Below, in pieces: positions 46,527 through 54,654 of a stretch of 64,000 bases of DNA; the stretch's first letter is position 1; each line of letters starts with the position of its first letter. The DNA comes from Saccharothrix sp. NRRL B-16314. GTDB lineage: Bacteria; Actinomycetota; Actinomycetes; Mycobacteriales; Pseudonocardiaceae. Both the position numbers and the translations under genes were made by a program. The notes beneath the pieces were generated by a model. The model searched no databases, had not been told where the DNA came from, and worked only from the letters and a program-made list of their open reading frames with translations. Where the stretch lies: contig NZ_JNXC01000003.1 in assembly GCF_000716595.1 (NCBI RefSeq), positions 372,001 through 436,000 on the forward strand, in the 5' to 3' direction.

Positions 46527-47259
46527 AGTCGGCGTTGGCCTTCCGCCGGTCGAACTCCGGGTAGAACTTGCGCATCAGCGCGAACGTCTCGGCGAAGTCG
46601 AGTTGGCCCGACGTGGGCTGGTGGCCGATGAACGTATAAGTCAGCCGCGAGCCGAGGGCGGGGAAGAAGATTCGTGACGCGGTACCGGTCGCGCCCATTG
46701 CGATGACGATCATTTCGGTATCGTCGCCGGCGTTCAGCAAAAGGGATGCCAGGGTCTTCACATCGGCAGCCGACGTTGCCATCGTGGAGATTTTGACGAT
46801 ATCCGCACCGGCGGCTCGGGCGTCCCGGACAATGGCTTCGAGCGAGTCGATGTCGGGCGTGCGGTCGAAATTGTGGTACGACACGATCGACAACGCGTCA
46901 TGCGCCCGCGCGGCACTGATCACGTCGGCCAGCACGCCACCCGACGACAGCTCGACGTCCACCGCGTCCACCAGCGGCGCGACGGCGCGGAACAGGTCGA
47001 GGCGCTCCTCCTCGGTGCCGCCCCAGCCACCGCCCTCGGCGGCCGAGCGCACGGTCGCCAGCACCGGCAGCCCCCGGAACGCGTGCACCTTTTCCAGCAC
47101 GTGCCCGACATCGGTCCGCGAGAACCGGTCGATGCGCAATTCCGCCACGTCGACACCGGAAGCCAGCGCTTCCCGCGCCGCCCGCTCGCAGTCCTTGTCG
47201 TCGAAGCTCACCGCGACCAGGGGCACACCGCCGTCGACCAGCGCACGCATGGTATTCAT
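46522..47259 (-). CDS. aroD: 3-dehydroquinate dehydratase, type I
   Basis: Product of 245 residues. The type I (Schiff base) dehydratase signatures are VSYHNFDRTP with His129 and DIVKISTMA with Lys156; AELRIDRF and IVIAMGATGTASRI also fit. It removes water from dehydroquinate in the shikimate or quinate pathways. Most actinobacteria use the unrelated type II enzyme, so this copy may serve quinate use or a special pathway. TAGGAT lies 7 bp before ATG 47259 on this strand. The gene's middle is less GC-rich than neighbours. Confidence 0.9.
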   Translation of the reverse strand: MNTMRALVDGGVPLVAVSFDDKDCERAAREALASGVDVAELRIDRFSRTDVGHVLEKVHAFRGLPVLATVRSAAEGGGWGGTEEERLDLFRAVAPLVDAVDVELSSGGVLADVISAARAHDALSIVSYHNFDRTPDIDSLEAIVRDARAAGADIVKISTMATSAADVKTLASLLLNAGDDTEMIVIAMGATGTASRIFFPALGSRLTYTFIGHQPTSGQLDFAETFALMRKFYPEFDRRKANADS

Positions 47260-47299
47260 TCGCGGGATCCTACACCGGCTCGCGGAACGGCCAGTGCGG

Positions 47300-47980
47300 T
47301 CAGTTGTGATGAGGCAGGTGGCCCAATTCGGACAACGGCGCGGGCACGGCGCTGAGCGCGTCGAGAATGCCCGCCTCGCGGTGCAGCACTTTCCGCACGA
47401 GCCGCAGTCGACGCGCCGGTGACGTCTCCTCCAGCAGCCGCTGCCGGTCCTCCAACGTCAGCAGGCAGTCACCCGCCAACGCGTACGCCAGGTCGGCCAA
47501 CGCCGTGTCGGCGGCCGGCGGCCGGCGCGTCACGCTCTCGAACGCCACCTCCCGGTACCGCCCGTGCGCCGCCCGCGCGCTTTCCGCCAGCAGCGGCAGC
47601 ACGGCTTCGACCTCCGGCGGCGCTTCCGTGTCCGGCAGCCACCGCACCGTCGCCACCAGGTACGGCGCGCTGTCCTCGTCCACGTCCAGCAGCCGGAACC
47701 GCCGACCGCCGACGGTGGTCAGGTCGTACCGGCCGTCGGGCAGTCGCCGCGCCTCCTGGAGCACGGCCGTGCACCCGACGTCGCACAGCGCCTCGACGTT
47801 CTCCGCGCCGACCTCCCACCCCTGCTTGATCGACACGACGCCGAACGTCCGCTCCGGCACCGCGCCCGTCACCAGGTCGACGGTCATCTGCCGGTAGCGG
47901 GGCTCGAACACGTGCAGCGGCAGGGACGCCCCGGGCATCAGCACGGTGCCCAGCGGGAACAAGGGGAGCGTCGTCGTCAC
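47300..47980 (-). CDS. LON substrate-binding domain protein
   Basis: Product of 226 residues that is a stand-alone Lon N-terminal domain: LPLFPLGTVLMPGASLPLHVFEPRY and GVVSIKQGWEVG are signatures. There is no AAA or protease domain. Such proteins are common in actinobacteria, with role unknown. GTG 47980 overlaps the NrtR-like stop, so the two may be co-transcribed; TAGCTT lies 6 bp before the GTG and gives it an own leaderless start too. Confidence 0.88.
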   Translation of the reverse strand: MTTTLPLFPLGTVLMPGASLPLHVFEPRYRQMTVDLVTGAVPERTFGVVSIKQGWEVGAENVEALCDVGCTAVLQEARRLPDGRYDLTTVGGRRFRLLDVDEDSAPYLVATVRWLPDTEAPPEVEAVLPLLAESARAAHGRYREVAFESVTRRPPAADTALADLAYALAGDCLLTLEDRQRLLEETSPARRLRLVRKVLHREAGILDALSAVPAPLSELGHLPHHN

Positions 47981-48687
47981 GGACCCAAGCTACGGGTGGA
48001 AGGTGGCCGCAGCACGGCGAAGGGATCGGTGATCCGCATCTCCCCCGACGCGAACCGGAACAGCGCCGCCGGCCGACCACCGGACGGTCCGGGCTGCACG
48101 GTCCCGCCCGTCGGCTCCAGCAACCCCCGCCGGGACAGCACGCGCTGCAGGTTGGTCGCCGACACCTTGTACCCCAGCGCCGCGGAGTACAGCGAGCGCA
48201 ACGCGGAGATGGTGAACTCCGGCGGCGCCAACGCGAAGCCGAGGTTCGTGTACGACAGCTTCGACGCCAGCCGGCTCCGGGCACGGCGGCAGATCGCCTG
48301 GTGGTCGAACGCCGTCGCGGGCAGCGCGTCCACCGGGTGCCACGCCGTGTCGGACGGCACCACCGGGTCGATGTGGGACGGCACCAAGCCGAGGAACGCG
48401 GTCGCCACGACCCGAGGGCCGGGCACCCGCGCGGGGTTGCTGAACACGGCCAGCTGCTCGACGTGTGACAGTTGTCGCACGTCGACTTTCTCCGCCAGCT
48501 GACGCCGGATCGACGTCTCCACGTCCTCGTACTCGCCCAGTCCGCCTCCGGGCAGTGACCAGCGGTGAGCGTGCGGCTCCCGTGCGCGCTCCCACAGCAT
48601 GACCTGGAGTGATCCGGCTCTCACCTGGAGCACCGCGGCCAGTACTTCATGTCCCGCCAGTCCCACTCGGCTGATACTATCGGCCAC
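47977..48687 (-). CDS. NrtR-type NUDIX transcriptional regulator of NAD synthesis
   Basis: Product of 236 residues. The N-terminal NUDIX-like domain (HEVLAAVLQVRAG...SLPGGGLGEYEDVETSIRRQLAEK) has a degenerate NUDIX box, as in NrtR, which binds ADP-ribose rather than hydrolysing it. The C-terminal winged HTH is ...LRSLYSAALGYKVSATNLQRVLSRRGL. It is divergent from nadA, which suits a repressor of de novo NAD synthesis. GTG 48687 lies inside the shared region; GTG 48666 is a shorter alternative. Confidence 0.85.
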   Translation of the reverse strand: MADSISRVGLAGHEVLAAVLQVRAGSLQVMLWERAREPHAHRWSLPGGGLGEYEDVETSIRRQLAEKVDVRQLSHVEQLAVFSNPARVPGPRVVATAFLGLVPSHIDPVVPSDTAWHPVDALPATAFDHQAICRRARSRLASKLSYTNLGFALAPPEFTISALRSLYSAALGYKVSATNLQRVLSRRGLLEPTGGTVQPGPSGGRPAALFRFASGEMRITDPFAVLRPPSTRSLGP

Positions 48688-48702
48688 GTTTTCGACCGAT
48701 AG
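48677..48702. promoter_or_regulatory. Candidate NrtR operator between nrtR-like gene and nadA
   Basis: CTATCGG (48677-48683) and CCGATAG (48696-48702) are perfect 7-bp inverted arms 12 bp apart, in the 42-bp gap and overlapping the regulator's start codon. Position between the regulator and nadA fits an autoregulated operator. Not proven. Confidence 0.5.
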
Positions 48703-48729
48703 GCGAAAACCTGGCTCAAGGGAGGAACC

Positions 48730-49749
48730 ATGGTCGCTACCGCCTACGTGGAGCGAACCTCCGACGGCGCCTACGACGGCATCGCGCCGGACGCCGCGTG
48801 GCGCGACGAGGTGCTGGAACTGGCGCGGGAGCGGGACGCGGTCATCCTGGCGCACAACTACCAGCTCCCCGAGATCCAGGACATCGCGCACCACACCGGT
48901 GACTCGCTGGCGCTGAGCCGCATCGCCGCTGCGAGCGACGCGTCGACCATCGTGTTCTGCGGTGTGCACTTCATGGCCGAGACGGCGAAGATCCTCGCGC
49001 CGCACAAGACGGTCCTGATCCCGGACGAGCGGGCGGGCTGCTCGCTGGCCGACTCGATCACGGGCGAGCAGCTGCGCGCGTGGAAGGCCGAGCACCCCGG
49101 CGCGGTGGTCGTCTCGTACGTCAACACGACGGCCGAGGTGAAGGCGGAGACGGACATCTGCTGCACCTCGTCCAACGCGGTCGACGTGGTGAAGTCGATC
49201 CCGGCGGATCGTGAGGTGCTGTTCCTGCCCGACCAGTACCTCGGCCAGCACGTGAAGCGCGAGACCGGCCGGGAGAACCTGCACATCTGGGCGGGCGAGT
49301 GCCACGTCCACGCGGGCATCAACGGTCCGGAGCTGGCGGCGCGCGCGGCGGCGAACCCGGAGGCGGACCTGTTCATCCACCCCGAGTGCGGCTGCGCCAC
49401 GTCGGCGCTCTACCTGGCGGGCGAGGGCATCGTGCCCAGCGACAAGGTGAAGATCCTCTCGACCGGCGACATGATCACGGCCGCCCGGCGGACCAGCGCG
49501 AAGTCGGTGTTGGTGGCGACCGAGATCGGCATGCTGCACCAGCTGCGGCGGGCCGCGCCGGAGATCGACTTCCGGGCGGTGAACGACCGGGCGTCGTGCC
49601 GCTACATGAAGATGATCACCCCGGCGGCTCTGCTGCGCGGGCTGCGCGAGAACAAGGACGAGGTGCACGTCGACCCGGAGACCGCCGAGCGGGCCAGGGG
49701 CGCGGTGCAGCGCATGATCGAGATCGGGCAGCCCGGCGGCGGCGAATGA
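48730..49749 (+). CDS. nadA: Quinolinate synthase
   Basis: Condenses iminoaspartate with DHAP to quinolinate using a [4Fe-4S] cluster. The product is 339 residues; [21 protein letters not shown] opens the first domain, and candidate cluster cysteines are in the ICCTSSN, HPECGC and [11 protein letters not shown] motifs. GGGAGG lies just before ATG 48730. Its stop overlaps nadB (ATGA). Confidence 0.96.
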   Translation: MVATAYVERTSDGAYDGIAPDAAWRDEVLELARERDAVILAHNYQLPEIQDIAHHTGDSLALSRIAAASDASTIVFCGVHFMAETAKILAPHKTVLIPDERAGCSLADSITGEQLRAWKAEHPGAVVVSYVNTTAEVKAETDICCTSSNAVDVVKSIPADREVLFLPDQYLGQHVKRETGRENLHIWAGECHVHAGINGPELAARAAANPEADLFIHPECGCATSALYLAGEGIVPSDKVKILSTGDMITAARRTSAKSVLVATEIGMLHQLRRAAPEIDFRAVNDRASCRYMKMITPAALLRGLRENKDEVHVDPETAERARGAVQRMIEIGQPGGGE

Positions 49750-51368
49750 GCAACCCGCTGTGGGAGGCCAGGGCCGACCTGGTCGTGGTCGGCACCGGAG
49801 TGGCCGGCCTGACGGCGGCGCTGCGCGCCCGTGAGCTGGGGCTCCGGGTCCTGGTGCTGACCAAGGCGTCGGGCGAGGACGGCAACACCCGCTGGGCGCA
49901 GGGCGGTGTGGCCGTCGTGCTGCCCGGCGAGCACGACGAGGGCGACTCCGTGGACGCGCACGTGCGCGACACGCTGGTGGCCGGCGCGGGGCTGTGCGAC
50001 GAGGCCGCCGTGCGGGCGATCATCGAGGGCGGACCGGCGGCGGTGGCCAGGCTGCGCGAGCGCGGCGCGGTGTTCGACGCCGCGCCGACCGGTGGGCTGG
50101 CCCGCACGCGGGAGGGCGGGCACAGCGCGTTCCGGGTGGTGCACGCGGGCGGTGACGCGACCGGCGCGGAGGTGGAGCGGGCGCTGCTGGCGGCGGCGTC
50201 CGACGGGCGGGTGCCGGTGCTGGAGCAGCACGTCGCCGTGGACGCGATCCGGACGCCGCTCGGCCAGGTCTGCGGGCTGCTCGTGCTGGACGGCAACGGC
50301 GTGCCCGGTGTGCTCAGCGCGCCCGCGGTGCTGCTGGCCAGCGGCGGCCTCGGCCAGCTCTACCAGGCCACGTCCAACCCGGAGGTGGCCACCGGTGACG
50401 GCCTGGCGCTCGCGTTGCGCGCGGGCGCGGTCGCGGCGGACGTCGAGTTCGTCCAGTTCCACCCGACCGTCCTCTACACCGGTCGCGGCGCGCGTGGCCG
50501 GTGCCCGCTGGTGACGGAGGCGGTGCGCGGCGAGGGCGCGGTGCTGGTCGACGCGCTCGGCGCGCGGGTCATGCGCGGCGTGCACCCGCAGGAGGACCTG
50601 GCGCCCCGGGACGTGGTCGCGGCGGCGATCACCCGGCACATGGCGGCCGGACCCGGCGGCGTGGACGACCACGTGTTCCTCGACGCCACGGGCATCTCCG
50701 ACTTCGCGCGCCGGTTCCCGACCGTGCACGCGGCCTGCCTCCAGGCGGGCGTCGACCCGGCGCGCGAGCCGATCCCGGTGGCGCCCGCGGCGCACTTCGC
50801 GTGCGGCGGCGTGGTGTCCGATGTGGACGGACGAACGGGCGTGACCGGCCTGTACGCGGCGGGCGAGGTGGCCCGGACCGGGCTGCACGGCGCGAACCGG
50901 CTGGCGTCCAACAGCCTCCTGGAAGGCCTGGTCGTCGGCACGCGCGCGGCCGAGGCGGTCGCGGCGGACCTGGCGCTCAACGTGCTGGCCCGCTGCTCGG
51001 CCGCGGTCACCGCGGAGCTGCCGACGGCGCCGGTCGCGGCCCGGGACTCGTTGCAGCGGGTCATGTCCCGGTACGCGGCGATCGGCCGTGACGCCGAGGG
51101 CCTGGCCGTGGTCGGCTCGGTGCTCGACCTGTCCACTGCGGACCGCGTGCTGGACACCAGGGAACTGGTGGAGGACGCGGCGCTCACCGTGGCCGCGCGG
51201 GCGTTGATCGCGGCGGCGGCGGAACGCGAGGAGTCGCGCGGCTGCCACGTCCGCACCGATTTCACCGAGCGGGACGAGGTGCGCTGGCAGCGCAGCCAGG
51301 TCGTCCGGCTCAACCCGTCCGGCCAGCCGGTGCTGGCCGACCCGGTGGTCGAGATGGGAGTTGCTTGA
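49746..51368 (+). CDS. nadB: L-aspartate oxidase
   Basis: FAD enzyme making iminoaspartate for NadA. The product has 540 residues: FAD loop [28 protein letters not shown], catalytic region FHPTVLYT, and [18 protein letters not shown] near the end. ATG 49746 overlaps the nadA stop. The final codons and TGA run into the left end of an IS-like remnant (TTGACAACC at 51365-51373), so the C-terminus may have been altered by that insertion. Confidence 0.95.
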   Translation: MSNPLWEARADLVVVGTGVAGLTAALRARELGLRVLVLTKASGEDGNTRWAQGGVAVVLPGEHDEGDSVDAHVRDTLVAGAGLCDEAAVRAIIEGGPAAVARLRERGAVFDAAPTGGLARTREGGHSAFRVVHAGGDATGAEVERALLAAASDGRVPVLEQHVAVDAIRTPLGQVCGLLVLDGNGVPGVLSAPAVLLASGGLGQLYQATSNPEVATGDGLALALRAGAVAADVEFVQFHPTVLYTGRGARGRCPLVTEAVRGEGAVLVDALGARVMRGVHPQEDLAPRDVVAAAITRHMAAGPGGVDDHVFLDATGISDFARRFPTVHAACLQAGVDPAREPIPVAPAAHFACGGVVSDVDGRTGVTGLYAAGEVARTGLHGANRLASNSLLEGLVVGTRAAEAVAADLALNVLARCSAAVTAELPTAPVAARDSLQRVMSRYAAIGRDAEGLAVVGSVLDLSTADRVLDTRELVEDAALTVAARALIAAAAEREESRGCHVRTDFTERDEVRWQRSQVVRLNPSGQPVLADPVVEMGVA

Positions 51369-51829
51369 CAACCTCCCCTCCTCGACGGGAGGGGATTTCC
51401 GTCGGGCTCCCGCCCGGCAGTTCCTGCTTCTTCTCCCCGGGAAGGGAGGTTTCGCCGGATGCCTCGCCGACTAGCGTCGGGTCGGTCTTACTCCGGCTCC
51501 ACAGGCTGTGACCACCTGCCCGGCGGCCAGGATGTTGCGCGCGGCGTCGACGTCGCGGTCGTGCGAAGCCCCGCAGCCGGGGCAGGTCCACCTACGCACC
51601 CGCAGCGGCAGCGTGTCGAGCAGGTAGCCGCAGTCCGAGCAGGTCTTCGAGCTGGGCAACCACCGGTCGACCACGACCAGGTCGCGGCCGTACGGTACCG
51701 AAACGCCCGCTTCACCACTCTCGACGACATGCCACACACGAGCGCCCCAGCTGATCAGTCCCTGCCGATGCGGTCGAGAGCATCGGTTCTCTCCCCGGCG
51801 TGAACGCCGGGGTATCCACCAACAGGAGC
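51369..51829. mobile_element. Decayed IS200/IS605-type element between nadB and nadC
   Basis: The 465-bp gap between nadB and nadC holds a C-terminal TnpB remnant on the minus strand, flanked by end-like hairpins. The left one pairs CCCCTCC (51375-51381) with GGAGGGG (51388-51394); the right one is a perfect CCCCGGCG-TGAA-CGCCGGGG (51793-51812). The element has lost tnpA and most of tnpB but keeps both ends, so it looks like an internal deletion. It splits an otherwise tight nadA-nadB-nadC operon. Confidence 0.75.
51471..51760 (-). pseudogene. TnpB (IS605 OrfB) C-terminal fragment
   Basis: The minus frame ending at TAG 51473-51471 reads SWGARVWHVV..., then VVVDRWLPSSKTCSDCG, WTCPGCGASHDRDVDAARN and ILAAGQVVTACGAGV. 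These are the TnpB zinc ribbon (two CxxC pairs) and the last RuvC aspartate motif. The N-terminal guide-binding and earlier RuvC parts are missing, so no nuclease activity is expected. The frame stays open upstream through nadC, but only as antisense. Confidence 0.8.
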
Positions 51830-51833
51830 CCGG

Positions 51834-52676
51834 ATGACTGTCCGAGACGGACTCGACCTGGACGACGTGCGCCGCGTGATCGCGACGGCGCTCGAAGAGG
51901 ACCTGCGGTACGGCGCGGACGCGACGACGGAGGCCACCGTGCCCGCCGACGCGGTCGCGGTGGCGGAGTTGACGCCGCGCGTGGCCGGTGTGCTCGCGGG
52001 CATCCCGGTGGCGCTGGAGGTGTTCCGCCAGGTCACCGACGTGGAGGTGCTGGAACGGCGGGAGGACGGCGACAAGGCCGTGCCCGGCGAGCCCGCCCTG
52101 GTCCTGCGCGGACCGGTGCGCGGCCTGCTCACCGCCGAGCGCACCGCGTTGAACCTGCTCTGCCACCTGTCCGGCGTGGCCACGCTGACCGACGCGTGGG
52201 TGGCCGAGCTCGCCGGCACCAAGGCGCGCGTGCGCGATTCCCGCAAGACCCTGCCGGGTCTGCGGCTCCTGGAGAAGTACGCGGTGCGGTGCGGCGGCGG
52301 CGTCAACCACCGGCTCGGCCTCGGCGACGCCGTCCTGATCAAGGACAACCACGTGCGTGCCGCGGGTTCCGTGCGTGCCGCGATGGCCGCCGTGCGAGCA
52401 CACGCGCCGAACCTGCCGTGCGAGGTCGAGGTCGACTCGCTGGACCAGCTGGACGAGGCCGTGGCCGAAGGCGCGGAACTGGTGCTGCTGGACAACTTCA
52501 CCGTCGCCGACTGCGCGGAGGCCGTCCGGCGCGCCGGCGGCGTCCGACTGGAGGCGTCCGGGGGACTGACCCTGGCCGTGGCCAGGGCCTACGCGGAGAC
52601 CGGTGTCGACTACCTGGCCGTCGGCGGCCTCACGCACTCCGCCCCGGCACTGGACCTGGGGCTGGACCTGCGCTGA
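51834..52676 (+). CDS. nadC: Nicotinate-nucleotide pyrophosphorylase (carboxylating)
   Basis: Converts quinolinate and PRPP to nicotinate mononucleotide. The 280-residue protein has ERTALNLLCHLSGVATLT, DSRKTLPGLRLLEKYAV, GGGVNHRLGLGDAVLIKDNH and EASGGLTL. ATG 51834 follows AGGAG by 5 bp; the ribosome site lies just outside the IS remnant. Transcription from nadA must read through the remnant, or nadC has a new promoter there. Confidence 0.95.
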   Translation: MTVRDGLDLDDVRRVIATALEEDLRYGADATTEATVPADAVAVAELTPRVAGVLAGIPVALEVFRQVTDVEVLERREDGDKAVPGEPALVLRGPVRGLLTAERTALNLLCHLSGVATLTDAWVAELAGTKARVRDSRKTLPGLRLLEKYAVRCGGGVNHRLGLGDAVLIKDNHVRAAGSVRAAMAAVRAHAPNLPCEVEVDSLDQLDEAVAEGAELVLLDNFTVADCAEAVRRAGGVRLEASGGLTLAVARAYAETGVDYLAVGGLTHSAPALDLGLDLR

Positions 52677-52699
52677 GCCGCCGACAGGGGGTCGGACGC

Positions 52700-52727
52700 A
52701 CCCGCGCCCGGGGCACTGGGCGCGGGT
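52700..52727. terminator. Bidirectional hairpin between nadC and the PRC-barrel gene
   Basis: ACCCGCGCCC (52700-52709) and GGGCGCGGGT (52718-52727) form a perfect 10-bp stem with an 8-nt loop in the 60-bp gap between convergent genes. No T run on either strand. Confidence 0.65.
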
Positions 52728-52736
52728 ACGCCCTGG

Positions 52737-53732
52737 TCAGGTGTCGCGCCGCCGGGTCTCGTCCCGCCGCATGGTCTCGTCGCGCCGCATGGGCTGGTCG
52801 TCCTGCTCCACGTCGACGCGTTCCTTGCGGACTTCGCCGCGGATGTGCTGCTGCTCGGTGACGGTCTCCTTGTCCAACCGGACCTTCTCCACCGGCCTGG
52901 TCCTCTTCTCCACCACCGGCTCCTGCCGGCGCAGCGTCACCTCGGCTTCCTCCTCGGTGAACGCCGTCCCGGTCGGCTCGCCGTCGACGGGTTCGCGCAC
53001 CACGCGGACCTCTTCGTGCGAGACCGGCACGGTGATGTCCTTCTGCTCGGTCACCACGTGCTTGACCAGCCGGACCCGGCCGCCCTGCACCTCGCGGGTG
53101 CCGACTTCGAGTTCTTCCTCGTACCGGGTGACCGAGTCGCCGGTGCGGGCCTGGTGCTTGCCCCGCTGCGCCGCGGTCTTCTGGTCAGCGGCCCTCTGGT
53201 CAGCGGCCTTCTGACCGGCGGCGGTCTGCCCGACCGTCTGCCCGGTGCTCTGCGCGGTGGTCTGCTCGGGCATCCGACCGGTTCCGCGGCCGGTCATCGT
53301 CTGATCGCCCGGCATGCGCTGCCCGGCCTGCCCGGTGGTCGTGCGGCCTCCCGCCATGGGCGCCGTGTCGGCGCGGCCCCGGCCCGTGAGCCGGTCGTGC
53401 TCGCCGGTGCGGTGGGACGGGATCAAGCCGTAGTACTCGTACAGCTCGTCCTGCTGCCGGTCGGACATGTGCTGGTCCGACACGTCGATCCGGGGTGCGT
53501 CCTTCACCTGCTGCTTGTCGACGGGCACGGTGACGACGCCGTTGCCCATGGTCGCGTCCTGGATCGGCACGAACGACTCCTTGAGACCGAACAGGCCGGT
53601 GTGCACCGAGGCCCACATCGGCCGACCGTCGCGGTCGTCGAGCCAGACCTGTTTCACCGAGCCGATGCGCTCACCGTGCTCGTCGATCACTTCGCAGTCG
53701 TACAGGCGGTCCACTTCGGCCTGGTTGATCAT
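52737..53732 (-). CDS. PRC-barrel and DUF2382 domain protein
   Basis: Product of 331 residues. The N-terminal PRC barrel (VDRLYDCEVIDEHGERIGSV...VPIQDATMGNGVVTVPV) and YEYYGLIP are followed by a Gln/Thr/Arg-rich linker (about 115-190) and DUF2382 (YEEELEVGTREVQGGRVRL...VEKVRLDKETVTEQQHIRGEV). The last 20 residues are repeated RRDET units. Members are stress-linked in actinobacteria, role unknown. ATG 53732 has AAGGGG upstream; the open frame reaches 53795 without a better start. Confidence 0.88.
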   Translation of the reverse strand: MINQAEVDRLYDCEVIDEHGERIGSVKQVWLDDRDGRPMWASVHTGLFGLKESFVPIQDATMGNGVVTVPVDKQQVKDAPRIDVSDQHMSDRQQDELYEYYGLIPSHRTGEHDRLTGRGRADTAPMAGGRTTTGQAGQRMPGDQTMTGRGTGRMPEQTTAQSTGQTVGQTAAGQKAADQRAADQKTAAQRGKHQARTGDSVTRYEEELEVGTREVQGGRVRLVKHVVTEQKDITVPVSHEEVRVVREPVDGEPTGTAFTEEEAEVTLRRQEPVVEKRTRPVEKVRLDKETVTEQQHIRGEVRKERVDVEQDDQPMRRDETMRRDETRRRDT

Positions 53733-53845
53733 GGCCAAGGTCCCCTTCGCGTGGGTTTTTACTTCCGCGTATGGGTTCCCGGTGACAAGGGACACCTATT
53801 CGGCTGCCACCCGAACGTGTGATGGGGGTATCCCCCGAAAGATAT

Positions 53846-54625
53846 TCAGAGACGCCGGTTGCCCAGCACGGGCAAGATCCGCCGCGCGTCCGTGACACTC
53901 TGGGTGTCGATTTCGGCCAGGACCAGGCCCGGTTCGCCGGCCAGCCGCTCGACCACGACACCCAGGGGTGAGACCACCGCGCTGAAGCCGATGCCCGTCG
54001 GCGCGCCGCCGTGGTCGACGCCCGGGTCGGCCTGGCCGCACGCCAGCACCCACGACGTGCAGTCCAGCGCCCTGGCGCGCACCAGCAGCTCCCACTGCTC
54101 CCGCTTGCCCGGCCCGGCGCCCCACGACGCGCACAGCAGCACGGCCGTCGCGCCCCGGTCCGCCAGCGCCCGGAACAGCTCCGGGAACCGCACGTCGTAG
54201 CACGTGGCCAGGCCGAACGCGACGCCGTCGACCTCCACCACCACGGGCTCGGAGCCGGGCGCGACGGTGCGCGACTCGGCGAAGCCGAACGCGTCGAACA
54301 AGTGGATCTTGTCGTACCCCTGGTGCCGCCCGCCGCCGGTGACCAGCAGGGTGTTCGCTACCCGGCCGTCCGGCGCGGGGGTGAACATGCCCGCCACGAC
54401 GACCACGCCGTGCTCTTCGGCGATGTCGCGCACCGCGCTCGCCCACGGCCCGTCCAACGGCTCGGCCACCGGACCGAGCGCCACCCCGAACCTGCACATC
54501 GTGGCCTCGGGGAACACCACCACCCGCGCACCGCCGGTCACCGCGCGTTTGGTCTCCGAACGCACCAGGTCGAGGTTCGCCGTCGGATCGGTGGAGGAGT
54601 TGATCTGACAGAGGGCGACACGCAT
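53846..54625 (-). CDS. Nitrilase-family carbon-nitrogen hydrolase
   Basis: Product of 259 residues. The Glu-Lys-Cys triad is visible as VVFPEATM, YDKIHLFDAFGF and ATCYDVRFPEL. It resembles the omega-amidase/deaminated glutathione amidase branch. TAGAGT lies 7 bp before ATG 54625 on this strand; GTG 54634 overlaps that element. It is divergent from the solute-binding lipoprotein gene with back-to-back -10 elements. Confidence 0.87.
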   Translation of the reverse strand: MRVALCQINSSTDPTANLDLVRSETKRAVTGGARVVVFPEATMCRFGVALGPVAEPLDGPWASAVRDIAEEHGVVVVAGMFTPAPDGRVANTLLVTGGGRHQGYDKIHLFDAFGFAESRTVAPGSEPVVVEVDGVAFGLATCYDVRFPELFRALADRGATAVLLCASWGAGPGKREQWELLVRARALDCTSWVLACGQADPGVDHGGAPTGIGFSAVVSPLGVVVERLAGEPGLVLAEIDTQSVTDARRILPVLGNRRL

Positions 54626-54632
54626 GCCACCC

Positions 54633-54646
54633 ACTCTAGGTAGTGT
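54633..54646. promoter_or_regulatory. Back-to-back leaderless promoters
   Basis: TAGAGT on the minus strand (54638-54633) and TAGTGT on the plus strand (54641-54646) are only 2 bp apart. They lie 7 and 8 bp from the nitrilase ATG and the lipoprotein GTG, so the two transcripts start within about 30 bp of each other and their RNA polymerases cannot bind at once. Confidence 0.6.
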
Positions 54647-54654
54647 CGGGACTC

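Noticed and set aside
51369..51760. Functional TnpB nuclease
   Set aside because: Only the zinc ribbon and last RuvC motif remain; the rest of the protein is deleted.
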